Shown here: piece after piece, positions 29,711-40,233 of the stretch
Position numbering within the stretch: position 1 is the stretch's first letter
How the letters are laid out: the number at the start of each line of letters is the position of its first letter
From: Gracilaria gracilis
Lineage: Eukaryota > Rhodophyta > Florideophyceae > Gracilariales > Gracilariaceae
Reading direction: 5' to 3'
Length of the DNA stretch: 40,233 nt
Assembly (NCBI GenBank): GCA_030374805.1
Contig: JARGSG010000149.1
Span: 1 to 40,233 of the forward strand
The notes under the pieces: model-generated
Databases searched by the model: none
The model's input: only the letters and a program-made list of their open reading frames with translations
What the model was told of the DNA's origin: nothing
Translations under genes and position numbers: made by a program

Positions 29711-30436
29711 TTAGTCTGAAAGATCCCGAAGCCATCCAGGTTCTACGCTGTGAGCTTCTTCATCTAGTACTGTTTCAACCATTCTAAATAGATGGCTTGT
29801 TCGTAGAACAGTTATTCGCCATGTTTCTCTGTACAGGGTAGGGTCATCGAGATCAGCAACGCATAATAAGGAAGTGCTCCTACCGTGGTAATCGAATTCG
29901 GTCACGAACATTCGGCGCCGTGCAGGAAGCAGCAGAGTACGAAGGTATTTAGTAGCGTTTGAAGCTCTCGAGTAACGGAAACAATTCCAACACAAGACCC
30001 GTAAACACTTGACGAGCGTCGTGAAGGAAACTGTGCCTTCACACTGAAGTTCAGAGGGCCGCTATGCGGCTGTACAAACGAAAATTCTGCAAAATAGAGC
30101 CGGGTTGAGATTCTCAACTTCAGAAGGGTCCAGCTGGGATGCCTCTTGATGGTATGGAATCCCGACTGAATTTCGAACTGCTCTTGGACAGAAACGTACC
30201 CTCAGCTTCAATAACAAATCTCGTCTGCATCTCGCCACTTTTTCGTGGTCTTGTTTGGTCCCCGACTGGGTGAGCCATGGCCAACACGACATTAGAGCAG
30301 TGACAGAGAGCATAAGAATTATCTCGCCAACATTCCAAACGTATTTGAGCGTCCAGATCAACAATAGCCTCGACAACTCAACGTTCTCAGATACGAACCT
30401 GCGCGAAAAGGTGGGGATAGAACCTACCAACTGCAC
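29711..30436 (-). CDS. Unknown Cys-containing protein, interrupted, copy B
   Basis: Copy of 5253-5978. The in-frame TAG is at 30062-30064. One substitution near 29716 changes the penultimate Leu to Ser (LRDLSD). No family recognised. Confidence 0.35.
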
Positions 30437-30452
30437 ACTTCACTCGCTTCCA

Positions 30453-30634
30453 ATCCCTCAGTGCTTTTATCGTATCCAGGGATCTACTACTCAACAAAAT
30501 GTGTAGGGGAAATCGTTCAATCATTGGTACAAATCTTCCCAGTACCTGTTTCGTTCTTCCGCTTCACACACGACACAATTCTGCCTGGTGCAACCAAGGC
30601 GTATTTCACTCAATCCGAAGCGACCGAACCGTAA
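30453..30634 (+). pseudogene. Truncated Uma2 3' end in right inverted-repeat arm, copy B
   Basis: Same fragment as 5995-6176, ending at the TAA at 30632-30634. Confidence 0.85.
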
Positions 30635-31399
30635 GACTCTTATCCGTTCCAAAACGTCTGAGGCCAGTGTACTGCGGACTAGGGCTTCCTGGTTTCATGC
30701 CTTCAAAATATCCAAACAGTTGAGACCGGTTGCCCAACCCTGACGCAGTTTGCGCTTGTGGAAGTGAGAAGGCATATGGCAAGTGCTGTCGCCGCTTCCA
30801 CACGGCCCAAAGTAGCCCACCGATTGCTGAGGACCTACTTCGTGCAAGATATAGTGCTTATGCGTACCCATTGCCGAACTATATTATGAAAACGACGCAC
30901 AGCAGTCTCTCAGAACTTGACCGCAGGAAATGGAAGCGAGAGATATTAGAGTTTTGTCGTGATTATGAGTTTTTCGGCGGTGTCGACATTATCGAGCAGC
31001 AATCTACTGGTCCTTATGCCACTAGAATTTTGTTCCGGTATGATAAACAACGCTCCCAACCACCGAGACCATCTTTGAAAATGCAGACATTAACGCCAAA
31101 GTACCTTCAATTCTATTGCTGTGCACGACAAACAGGGCCAATCTCATGGAAAGGAATATGAATCTTTCATATCTCGAAATGGCAACGTTCGTTAGGGAGC
31201 GTAATGTCTGGTATTATAAGAGCGGCAAGTTAGTTGATGTTGATGATCAAGGAGTGTACGCCCATCTCATCTCGTTCCTCGATTGCTCTAGATACCGAAT
31301 CAGGCCTGAACATGTACTTCTAAGAGTACAACATGATGAGGTGCGCAACGTCACGGATGAGGTTTTGATCCGCATGAAGTTTGACCGGGGATTATGGAC
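30453..31399 (+). repeat. Inverted repeat arm, right, copy B (947 bp)
   Basis: Copy B counterpart of 5995-6941; I saw no difference from it. It is inverted relative to 24154-25100. Confidence 0.93.
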
Positions 31400-31403
31400 A
31401 TGA
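30730..31403 (+). CDS. YchJ/UPF0225-like SEC-C protein, right arm, copy B
   Basis: I saw no difference from 6272-6945. Intron at 31038-31135; upstream in-frame TGA at 30721-30723. Start uncertain as for the copy A gene. Confidence 0.75.
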
Positions 31404-31763
31404 TAGTCGTGGAACTTGCGTATTATTTCCTGTGGTATTGAAAAGGATGAAATACAATTTGTAGTATTCTTCAATTTGTCGGTAAAGGAATCACTACACG
31501 TATCCGTCCAATCCTTAGATCGGCAGAAATCTTAAAATCGGCGAAGCCCTCCTACCCCCAGTTTCGCCGTTTTGCCTTCAATGTAGAAGAAAGAAGAGAA
31601 CAATTCCAATCCTATCTCATCTCCCGCACCAACGCGAGTTACGATAGACAATGTAAACACAATTTTGAAAAGCGCGCGCTTTCTTATTTCCAACCATGTA
31701 CTTTTGCCCCGCGTTACTCATCCACGTCCAGCGCAGTGATGGAATAGAATATACTGGCCGAAA

Positions 31764-33410
31764 ATGGACTCTCGCCACGCCATCCTTCAAGCGGCAGTGT
31801 ACGAACGGTTCACCAAGAACTCGTCGTGGCATGTGTTAACCAAGGACCACGCCATTAGCATTGGAATGCTTCGCAGAACCTACACTTCCTGGATCAGGAA
31901 ATATCCCGCCTCGCAACCGCAGGCGCCAAAAGATATCCATCTCGATCCTAAACCGAAAGGCCGCCCCACAGTCCTAACTGCAGATGAAGAAAGTAGTATC
32001 GCGGAACTTGTACTTTATTATGCCGACAATAACACGCCACTCACAAGGCAAGGCATTCGAGACCTGGTGCAGGACTACGTCTCCCTTCTGCCACCATCAC
32101 AGCAAGCGGAAGTGGGGTTCTTCAACAATCGCCCGTCTAATAACTGGGTAACTGCGTTCTTAAAGCGCGATGATCTGCAGATGCAACACGTCCAGCTTAT
32201 GGAACAGAAGCGGGTTAAAGCAGTAACGCCGGAAAATCTCACGGAGCATATCGCAAGATTTGAGGCTGCGCTCACTCGATATGGCATACATCATCCCCGT
32301 TTCATTTTCAACACTGATCAGACTGGAGCTTCTTTCGACAAATTGAAGGGCAGAAGTCTCCGTAAAGGTGTTGGAGCTGTTGGCGCTCGCCTTATTCAGA
32401 AGGAACTTACCACGAAAGGTTCTTTGGACCGCGTCACAGTCATGCCCTTTGTGGCTGCTGACGGTACGGCCTATAAGCCCGCAATTATCTTCCCAGGAAA
32501 ACAAGCGCAGTTCCGCCGCGTCCGCGGTGAGGTGCAAACGTTGCATTCCATGCTGCCACCCTGCTGTCTTTTTCAACGCAATCCACTAGGCGCTGATACA
32601 GACACTGTGTTCGGATGGGCAGAAGGGTTCGTCGGGGAAACACAGCATTTGCGCCAGAATGGGCAACGTTTGCTGCTTGTGCTCGATGGATACAGAGCCC
32701 ATGTCCAGTACAAAACCTTGAAGTTGTTCAAGGAAAACAACATTATTGTCATTGCTCTTCCCGCGCATACGTCCCATATCACACAGCCGTTGGACGAGAG
32801 CGTTTTCAGCTCGTACAAATCTCATTTGCAGCAAGAACTGCATAAGGCCGCCCAGCAGAAGCAAAAGCTGAACGCTTTTGATGTAGCACGTTGCATAAGC
32901 AACGCTTCCTCTAGTTCCCACATAGCGCTGAACATACGCTCCGGTTTCCACAAAACCGGAGTATGAAATATGAAGTTGATGAAGCCATGCATGGCGCCGT
33001 TGCAGAAGTATCTAACGCAAACGAATGGCAGAAAAATTAGTCCGGTTACTGTAGAAGAACTACTCGAATACTTTCAAAAACGACACCGTACGTTGCTTTG
33101 TGACGCTGTTTTCGAGGAGGAAGGGCATGTGCGTATTGTCACAACGGCTGGTGCACATTTGACTTCGAATGTCGTTTTGGAGGCGGTACAAAAGCTCAGT
33201 GCTGCTCGTCAGGCAAAGATGAAAGAAGCCAAAACGCGCGAGTTGGCGGCTGCCTACAAGGAGCCGAAGGCCGACATCACGCGCTTAGTCCAGTTAGCGC
33301 CGCAGCGGAACACTCGCCGCCATCGTCTCTTTGAAACGAGAAAGGCGCGTAGGGAGCTGCGTCGAGCAAGGGCTCGTGGTGGCGTGTTGGCTGGAGAGTT
33401 GGAATTCTAG
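31764..33410 (+). CDS. Pogo/Tigger/Jerky-type DDE transposase with one in-frame TGA, copy B
   Basis: Copy of 7306-8952. The catalytic Asp185, Asp308 and Asp344 are retained and the TGA (32964-32966) is shared. Substitutions against copy A: Glu9 to Gln, Thr78 to Ser, a few silent changes, and Met to Thr in the C-terminal part. Both coding changes and silent changes occur, so this is not purifying selection that can be measured from so few sites. Confidence 0.88.
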
Positions 33411-33806
33411 GAGGTGGGAATTGAGATATGAACGTTGAAAACCCGTAAATGAATATGTGCGTTAGAAGGCGCATATTTCTTGTTCAATTTAGGGAATCGG
33501 GCTTTTTGTGCTCTCTGAAGTGGGTACTTGCAGTTGACCTAGCGCGTGCCGTAAACTATCTATTGTTCCGTCTGTTGGACCTATCATGGGCGTAGGTCTT
33601 GGCTTCTCGTTGGCTGAGTTGGGAGCCGATGGAAAGGGCGGTTTCAGAGATAGAGCCATTTGACTGAAACCGGTTCACCAAAATTTTGGTACCTTGCAGA
33701 TTTAACGGTCGGACATATACTGTACAAGAAATGCATTCCTCAATACGCCAACAAATCCCGAGATCAACCGCTTACCTGTGGCCTATGAGAAGACCCTCAA
33801 GAAGAG

Positions 33807-36104
33807 TTGCCAGAGATGAACTTGGGTTTCATCACCAGTAACCATCGTGGCTCGTGTGCAGTGCACAGTCATCATGAGTTGAGCGAAAGCACTCACTTTG
33901 CAAACATTGAAGTGAGAGTCCGGACGAAAAAGCGCCCGCGTTCGCACCACCCATCTGGGTTTGTTGACAAGACCGACTGTCACATCACAGTGTCAATATG
34001 GAAAACTTTGAAGTCCTTGTCCTCCCACTCTGTGGCAAAGTCGTTCAGTCATGTATACAACTTTCGGCATCAATTGAAGTCTTGGAACGATGCAAAGGTT
34101 CTGGCCATTCATGATATTTCACAAGTGTCAAAATTTGTCCAAAGTACCTGCTTCGGACTAGCTCTTTCTGGTGGAGGGAATCGGTATGGTACAGTAATAG
34201 GTATAATACGAGAGTCAGAAACCATATTGCTGCCCATAGTCGTACATGACAAAGAGCCTGTGAGCGCCGTACTGCTTAGAGGACCAACCTTGCTTTGCGT
34301 GTGTGCTCCCGGTATGGTAGTTCTTGAACGAGATGGCGTAAAGGGGGAAATTAGGGGGGATCCGATTTTGCAGTCCTGGGAAACAACATGACTTCGACAT
34401 GCAATGTGGAAGACGAATCTCTTACGCTAGCCCGCTCAGCAAGCAGTCACGATGATTCGCATTCCGTGTTCCAAATTTCTTCGATTCATTGGAAGGGCAA
34501 CACTGCTGCTCTGTTTACTTTGGAAGACCAGTTTGATTCTTTTGCAACGCTACGTGCTGCATCGCTAAATCGCCGTCAATTGTTCTTTTCGACAGCCGGT
34601 GGGGTTCTTCACGCCATAGACATGGGTTAGCGGACCAACACCTGGCGAAGTCGAATGCACAGTGACGTTGTGAAACAAGTTCGAGTCGCAATGCTGCACA
34701 ATGGTCTACTGATACTTTCGACTTTACGGGAATCTGAAGACTTTTATGCTGCTCTTGTTGCAACCCCTTTGGAATCTTCACATTACGTTGGGGACGTTAG
34801 AAAGCTCTTCTCCCACTCGATGTGGTCAGGAGAAAGGAGAGAAGCACATTCATTTTTACATTCCATGGCAGAACTTGCTTTTGAAGGTTAACTACGAAGG
34901 AGGGACTTGCTGCGATGAAGAAGATTCTTCCGAAGACTGTTGTTCTAACTCCAGCTCAGGGAACCCTTGTATGTTTCAAATCGAAGATCATCTTGGTAGG
35001 AGACTTGAGAAGGGTATAGACCAGTTTCTTGAAGACAAGGAGCGAATCGATGACAAACAGAAGTTGATGGAGAATGTGCGTGCGTTACTCACAGAAGAAA
35101 TTGAACATACGAATGTGAAGAGCTTCGCGCCGATTTTCGATGGCAGAGTCACATGCATCGCTTCTATCCCGCATCGAAGTGCTCAGAATGTCCGACAAAC
35201 CCAACGAACGTCTGAAGAACCTGTATCTGGACGGGAACGTGGTGGTTCACCATCAGTCGACAGTGATCCAATCAGTCACCGAGTCAACAGTCTCAAGCTT
35301 ATTGACAGTTCGTGTCAGCTTGATCGGCTTCGACCCCGTGTGACCATTGAAACCAAGTTCATCATTGATGAAGTACTCTTTGAACAAGATGAGAAAGAAG
35401 TGAAAACCGTTCGCGCGAAGTTGAGGTTGCATAGCAATGAACGCATACCTTCAGTTGGGAGCTGCAACGAGATTTCCGTGAGTGACAAGCCAGACCAGTT
35501 CAGCCTCTGGGCCGCTTCTCCTCTAGCCGTGTTTGCAAACAGCTGTAATCTTTCTAATGTCACTTTCACAGCCACAGTTGAGTTCTCAAATGGCCTCTCA
35601 CACCCAGTTGGGCTTTTTACACTTGCCAGCCTGATGCGCTCCACGAAAAATGTTGACAATCCCAACCCAGACATCGTTTGTAGTGTATTACCCAACTAAA
35701 AATATAACATATCGGCTTCCGGAGGAAACAAGAACCATTTGAGGGAGGTACTAGCTGAAGACGACATAGCGCGATATGCAAAATTCAAAGTTGGAGAACA
35801 CGCGATTCGAATAGTTTTAGACCTTGCTTTACAAGATGACTTCTCCACTATGCTTGCGATATTGACACTGAGGGCCGGTGATGGCGTCAATTTTCAAAGC
35901 ACACCGGAACCCTGTGGACGTTCCTTGTTAGAGGTGGACACAGGCATCACTCTGCTTGAAGAAGAGAAGAAGGTATTGCAGGGCCTTGTTAGCCAGCAGA
36001 ACGTATTCGGTTATACAACTGAAGAAGTGGTGGGTTTGATTGAGAAGCAGATAGATGTTGACGATGCATTTGGCTTGCTCGAAGAACAACAACTATGGCT
36101 GTGA
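33807..36104 (+). CDS. Large interrupted protein, possible beta-propeller plus coiled coil (FANCB-like?), copy B
   Basis: Copy of 9349-11645. It has an additional private break: one extra C near 34812 (TTCTCCCACTC against TTCTCCACTC) splits the third ORF after VRKLFS. The breaks near 34353, 34628 and 35680-35738 are shared with copy A. One substitution changes Asp to Glu in FKVGEHAIRI. Confidence 0.4.
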
Positions 36105-36527
36105 AACTCCATTTATTAGACAGCGGTGTTTGCTGCTGGTTTTGAGTACTTGCGCAGAACCTGATCTGTTGCGCCCTACAAAGGCTTGTGTTCTGTTCAG
36201 TGTTTTGCGAATAGTGCGCTGATTTCCTTGTAACATGTTAGGGCTGCAAAGGGACCCCCAACTACCTACAGGATAAGGCTTACCTTGAAATCGTAGCAAG
36301 TAACTAGGCGTACAGACCTAGTCGTCTCGGCATCAGGGACGACTGACCACAATAAAAAGAAGACCTAGCCGTGTTACACTCACTGAGCTACTATATCACT
36401 CTTCTTCTTTTCCTCCTTTGTGTGAAAATGTGTGCGTGAACTACTCGTACGCGTGGCTTTGCTAAAGACCCGACGACCTATAACACTTCTATACCGCAGC
36501 CACCAACTACCGATCAGTAGCTGTGCT

Positions 36528-36848
36528 ACACTAACTGTGCCCCAAGTGCTACCCGGACTCTCTCGTCTGTCGAGAGCTGAGTTCACAACCGTCGGGTTGG
36601 AACCGTTGAGCTCTTCGCAAGTGGGTAACCCCGTTGTCATATCCACTACAGTTTTGCCGGATGGCACGGGAAGAACACCACGAGCGAACTGAAAGTACTG
36701 ATATGCAGAGCAGCGATTCAACTTGTTGCATCGTCAATGTAAAGGTTTTATTCCGTCGACCCGTTCATGAATCCGTCATGTTGTAGTAGCAAGTCAGAGG
36801 GCGTTTTGTAAGATGATCCACCTGCTAATAGAATTAATGCTTCGAAGA
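36528..36848 (+). pseudogene. Diverged fragment of the pyrophosphatase-like gene tail, copy B
   Basis: Copy of 12070-12390, with the same two blocks and the same unrelated insert between them. Confidence 0.6.
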
Positions 36849-36919
36849 CTTTGATTTACATAACAGTCCTACCGTGAGAACAGGGAGCTTGCGTAGTTCT
36901 TTATTCGAATATTGAAGCT

Positions 36920-37622
36920 TTACTGCATATAGTTGAGTTGTAGCTTCGCAAAAGAGTTACTGACGCAAGAGATTGGACACAAGACGCCAAGAATGAACAC
37001 CAGGTACGGACCACACGATATGGTTGTGATTTCGACAATGGGAGCTACCTTGGCAAAGACAAAATGGTGTACTCTCATTTCCCAATAAACCTTGGTACAG
37101 TAATTATTTTCAGCCCCTGTCCAAAGCTGGAATGGGAAAGACATATTGAAAGGCATGCGGAGGCAACGGTGTACGAGGATTACACACACTTTCGTGTTGA
37201 TGCTTATCTGTCATGACGCGCTTGCAGGCCTTCGTAGAGTACCAAGACACAATTCGCCGGTGAAAACTTTCGAACTTCGAGACTAGCTCCGTATGTCTCA
37301 CGTACAAGCGTGAAGTCGGAAGGTAGTGCCACTGAAGAGTAATGGTGTCGTGGAGGTAATTGATTGTGAGACCGAAAAAACGTGGTGGGGACATAACCAT
37401 ATTGGATCCGACAACACGAAAAACAAGTATATCAGCTAGATAATTGAAGCATAGTTTCGAGTGAGAAGGAATTCATGTTGGGTCTTAAAGTTAGACTGGT
37501 TCTTCGGATTGTACATTTAGCTTGATAGTCGACGGCGTTAGAGATTTGCACGGAAGTTTCGGTGTAGTCATCTGATTGCTCTTGGCGAAGTGTCTACATC
37601 GGAACAGAGTATCATGATCCAA
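36920..37622 (-). CDS. Unknown protein with a C-terminal membrane segment, interrupted, copy B
   Basis: Copy of 12462-13165. The T run near 37502 is one base shorter than in copy A, so the first ORF of copy A is not open here. Confidence 0.3.
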
Positions 37623-37804
37623 TGGTTGTGAAGAAAGAGTGCTAGTGTATCCGCATCGAACTCAAAACTTGTCCTCCATCAGCATGGGTGTCATGACTTC
37701 CTTCAATGTTAGTAGCCAAAATGTGCTTGGTAGAGCGATCCTGAAACTGCTGCGATACAACAAAATTTTGCTGCTCTTGTCTGTTACATGGATTGGACAC
37801 ATCT

Positions 37805-39220
37805 CTAGCTCCTCTCCAGACACTTTGAAATCGACTGAACAAGTTTCTGAAGTTTCTTAATGGATATATTCAGGGGCTCCTGCTTCTCCCTGCAAAAGAG
37901 CACAACGACTATTAGACCAAAAGACCTAACTCGCTTTCGTCCCCCAGTTGGCTCAGTTTTCCGTACATCGATTAGTACGTACATACTTCTCTCTCCTACG
38001 AATGACAGCTTCCCAGTTACCCTCAACCTCACGTTTTTCTCCACGAGTTTCGAAGCGGATATGCCACTAATTACAGTAAGAACGCATTCGTATCCCGAGT
38101 GATGACGAGCTACGTCACTAGCAAACAAGCAAACTGCGTCTAACAGACCTTCAAATCCAAAAGAGTCAAAATCGACTAGCATTCCCTCTGTGATATCTAA
38201 GTCCGAGTCATGCACGGGTGCAGATTCGTACAACTCTTGTGAGTCTGCGAATAACAAGCTTTGACCGATGGAATAAGTACTTGTATCGGGTCGTGCGCTA
38301 TCACCAGAGAAACGATGTGACTGAGCATTCGCTTCGGCTTTAGATCGTCCCTGATCCTCTACTGTATCCCGTTTGAGAGCGCTAAAGCTTTCGTTGCCAA
38401 TCTTTGGTCGTACTTCGGCAAGATGCTTCACCTGCGAATCGAGAGTAGTGCTGTGCAAGTTCGCTTCAAGTCGGGCTCGAACCTGCTCATCCTCGCGTGG
38501 CGCAGTAAGAAGAGAAGACTTTGCCTCTTCACTGTATCGTAAGAAAGAATCTGAACGAGCAAAGTCGTTCATTCGTAGTCCGGCGCAGAAAACCTGTTCG
38601 GCAAAGGTGTCGCGCTTCGAAACCCACTTCATACTGTTGATCACTGCCTCCCTTTTGTTACTACGCCATCCCATGTCTGCCTCGCTGCATGAATGAATTG
38701 GGCGCTCACACTCTTGGGCTCTCGTATTGATCACAGTTTCCGGTAATGGCCTCGTCGCACTCGGTAGTACTTGTGTCTCCTTGTCCATAGGAGTTGCGGT
38801 AGCGGAAGTATCCTGAACACTTAACAAAGATGCATAAAACTCTTCTATTTGGGGCGGCGAATGATCATTAGTTTGGTCGCTGCTACATTCTCTGGGTATT
38901 CGTACGAACCCTTCATCGGAAACCTCCTCTCGAGGTTCCTGAACGCCATGAGGTATGATACTCTCTGCAGCTGTAGCTGTATTCTCATGCATAGTTTTCA
39001 TCTCATTTCGATCATCCATATCATCAAAACATAGCATGCAACTGCTAATAATATCTGCTAGACTATCGGACACCGAGATATCCACACATTCCACCCCTCT
39101 TCTTCTTTGCGGCTCAGCGACAAGTGCATCGCTTTTCGATGGGAATCGAAATTCGTTCCCAACGTTGGATGTCGAAACTGTGTTACCATCTTCATCGAGA
39201 AAGCGCAGCAGAAGCGGCAC
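37805..39220 (-). CDS. Acyl-CoA-thioesterase-like hotdog domain on a long linker, copy B
   Basis: Copy of 13348-14763, the same 471-residue ORF. The T run near 39230 is one base shorter than in copy A, so the in-frame connection to the dnaE OB-fold segment seen in copy A is lost here. One of the two copies must be wrong about the fusion, or they truly differ. Confidence 0.55.
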   Translation of the reverse strand: MPLLLRFLDEDGNTVSTSNVGNEFRFPSKSDALVAEPQRRRGVECVDISVSDSLADIISSCMLCFDDMDDRNEMKTMHENTATAAESIIPHGVQEPREEVSDEGFVRIPRECSSDQTNDHSPPQIEEFYASLLSVQDTSATATPMDKETQVLPSATRPLPETVINTRAQECERPIHSCSEADMGWRSNKREAVINSMKWVSKRDTFAEQVFCAGLRMNDFARSDSFLRYSEEAKSSLLTAPREDEQVRARLEANLHSTTLDSQVKHLAEVRPKIGNESFSALKRDTVEDQGRSKAEANAQSHRFSGDSARPDTSTYSIGQSLLFADSQELYESAPVHDSDLDITEGMLVDFDSFGFEGLLDAVCLFASDVARHHSGYECVLTVISGISASKLVEKNVRLRVTGKLSFVGERSMYVLIDVRKTEPTGGRKRVRSFGLIVVVLFCREKQEPLNISIKKLQKLVQSISKCLERS

Positions 39221-40233
39221 TCGATTTTTTCGTGCAGGAGTTTGGATTTAATCCATCTTCGTCTTTTGGTATGAATGTTACTTCTATCCTCTCCTCGATA
39301 TGTTTCTCCTAGAACATTTTTTGCAATGCTCCTGAGAACATCTAACCGTTCAGCTTTCGATCGCTTCGGATCATATCTCGCTGTTACGACGACGGCGTGG
39401 ACTTCTTCAACTCGTTGTACGTCATCAACGACTACCTGAACTGTACCAGACGATTCTCTGTCTATTTTCCCTCATACAACCACTCTGGCATCTTCTTGAA
39501 CTACATATTGTGAATCTGGTTCATCGCTGTCCGCTTCTTGGTTGATCAAGGCCTCAGCACTCAAGGAACGGTGTATCGTTTGTTCGACCAATTCGTATTG
39601 GCCTCGAAACACAACGCCAACCACACGACTTGTCGAATCTTCAATCACCCATCTCGCCGTTTTCCTTCCCTTGGCAGTAATCACCTTCCTCAATTCAGTT
39701 ACACAAGACAAGATCATGACTTCGGCGCCATTTGGAAAGGTGGGGGCAATCGACTCCGACCTCTCCGATCCGCTCACCTCATAACTATTGTCGGCCACTT
39801 CTCCGACAAAGAAACGACTGGTGTACATCCAAGAGACTTCGCAACTTCCTGTAGGTCTTCAAGGGGGTGACCTGAGGCATAAAATCCTATGGATGCCTTC
39901 TCCCCAGAAAGACGTTCAAGATCAGTAAAATCTGGGCGCTCCTCGCCAGCACGGGCCAACTCAATTGCTGCCTCTTCCCATGCCGTTCTTTCCAACTCGA
40001 TTAGCTTTTCGATATCTTCCCGTGCTGTTTTCTTGCTCTCCCACCTTTTCTTCTTATCACGTAGTTTGCGCCGCAATGTCAACAAACCTTCAAACTCCTC
40101 AAGCAGAACCCTGCGATTTGAATGAAGCTCATCAAAAGCCCCAGCTTGAATAAGAGCGGCGATTGCTCTCTTGTTCAGTACTCGCAAGTCAACACGGTTA
40201 ATTAAGTCCATCGATGCTCCTGAAAAGCCCCCC
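39094..40233 (-). pseudogene. DnaE 3' part, copy B (cut by window end)
   Basis: Helix-hairpin-helix, OB-fold and C-terminal-domain segments of dnaE, matching 14637-15776. The TGA (39472-39474) and the frame change near 39776 are shared with copy A. The window ends in the run of C matching 15771-15776. An inserted T near 40210 (CCATCG against CCACG) is private to this copy. Confidence 0.88.

Larger units (their letters stand above)
24467..40233. repeat. 24.46-kb-period direct repeat, copy B
   Basis: Second copy of bases 1-15776, nine bases shorter overall. Gene content and order are identical. Several frame breaks of copy A are absent here (Uma2, YchJ-like), while others are private to copy B (near 27520 and 34812). 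The copy runs off the end of the window inside dnaE, at the C run matching 15771-15776. Confidence 0.97.

Noticed and set aside
1..40233. Stop-codon reassignment (TAA/TAG as Gln) in the host
   Set aside because: Several long frames (Uma2, transposase, hotdog) use CAA/CAG for Gln and contain no internal TAA/TAG, and TGA is also among the interrupting codons. Decay or error is simpler, so this is kept only as an alternative in the findings.
1..40233. Bacterial or phage origin of the window
   Set aside because: DnaE, Uma2 and YchJ suggest it, but the intron, TATA box, pogo transposase, Hog domain and lack of operons or ribosome-binding sites do not fit.

Overview
The window looks like nuclear-type DNA of a unicellular eukaryote, most likely a plastid-bearing alga. 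A red alga is my best guess, but the sequence does not prove it. The evidence for a eukaryote is a 98-nt GT-AG intron in a YchJ-like gene, a second candidate intron in a Hedgehog-type Hint (Hog) gene, a TATA box upstream of a secreted-protein gene, a pogo/Tigger-type transposase, and a membrane-pyrophosphatase relative. Mixed in are bacterial-type genes: an Uma2/DUF820 nuclease and a DNA polymerase III alpha subunit (DnaE).

The dominant structure is a direct repeat. Bases 1-15776 recur as 24467-40233 at roughly 99.8% identity, so the sequence repeats with a period of about 24.46 kb. Both window ends fall inside the repeated part. That is what a circular molecule of about 24.5 kb read past its own start would give; a tandem genomic duplication or an assembly artefact would look similar. 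The two copies differ by a few dozen substitutions and one-base homopolymer indels, some of which break reading frames in one copy only.

Each unit also carries a 947-bp inverted repeat pair, about 98% identical, flanking a 5.36-kb segment. It holds the 3' end of the Uma2 gene and a complete YchJ-like gene. Recombination between the arms would flip the segment and still leave an intact Uma2 gene.

Layout of copy A: YchJ-like and Uma2 genes (minus strand); a multi-spanning protein resembling the C-terminal half of a membrane pyrophosphatase without its catalytic residues; a secreted Cys-rich/coiled-coil protein; an unknown gene; the second inverted-repeat arm; a pogo-like transposase with one in-frame stop (plus); a large interrupted gene of uncertain family (plus); a diverged fragment of the pyrophosphatase-like gene tail; an unknown membrane ORF; and a minus-strand dnaE that runs in frame into an acyl-CoA-thioesterase-like hotdog domain. 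The single-copy part (15777-24466) holds the dnaE 5' half (no PHP domain, a deleted GPGRGS motif, stops and frameshifts), a Slo/BK-like K+ channel C-terminal fragment, a 17-bp minisatellite, three related 74-76-bp palindromes, another long hairpin, a 100-bp-class direct repeat, about 1.3 kb with no gene, and a Hog-domain gene. Copy B repeats the first series.

Many genes are interrupted by single in-frame stops or one-base shifts, often shared by both copies. Decay, systematic homopolymer error and unrecognised introns probably all contribute. No pathway links these genes; the window reads as an accessory, rearranged and partly decaying region, or as a plasmid-like circle.
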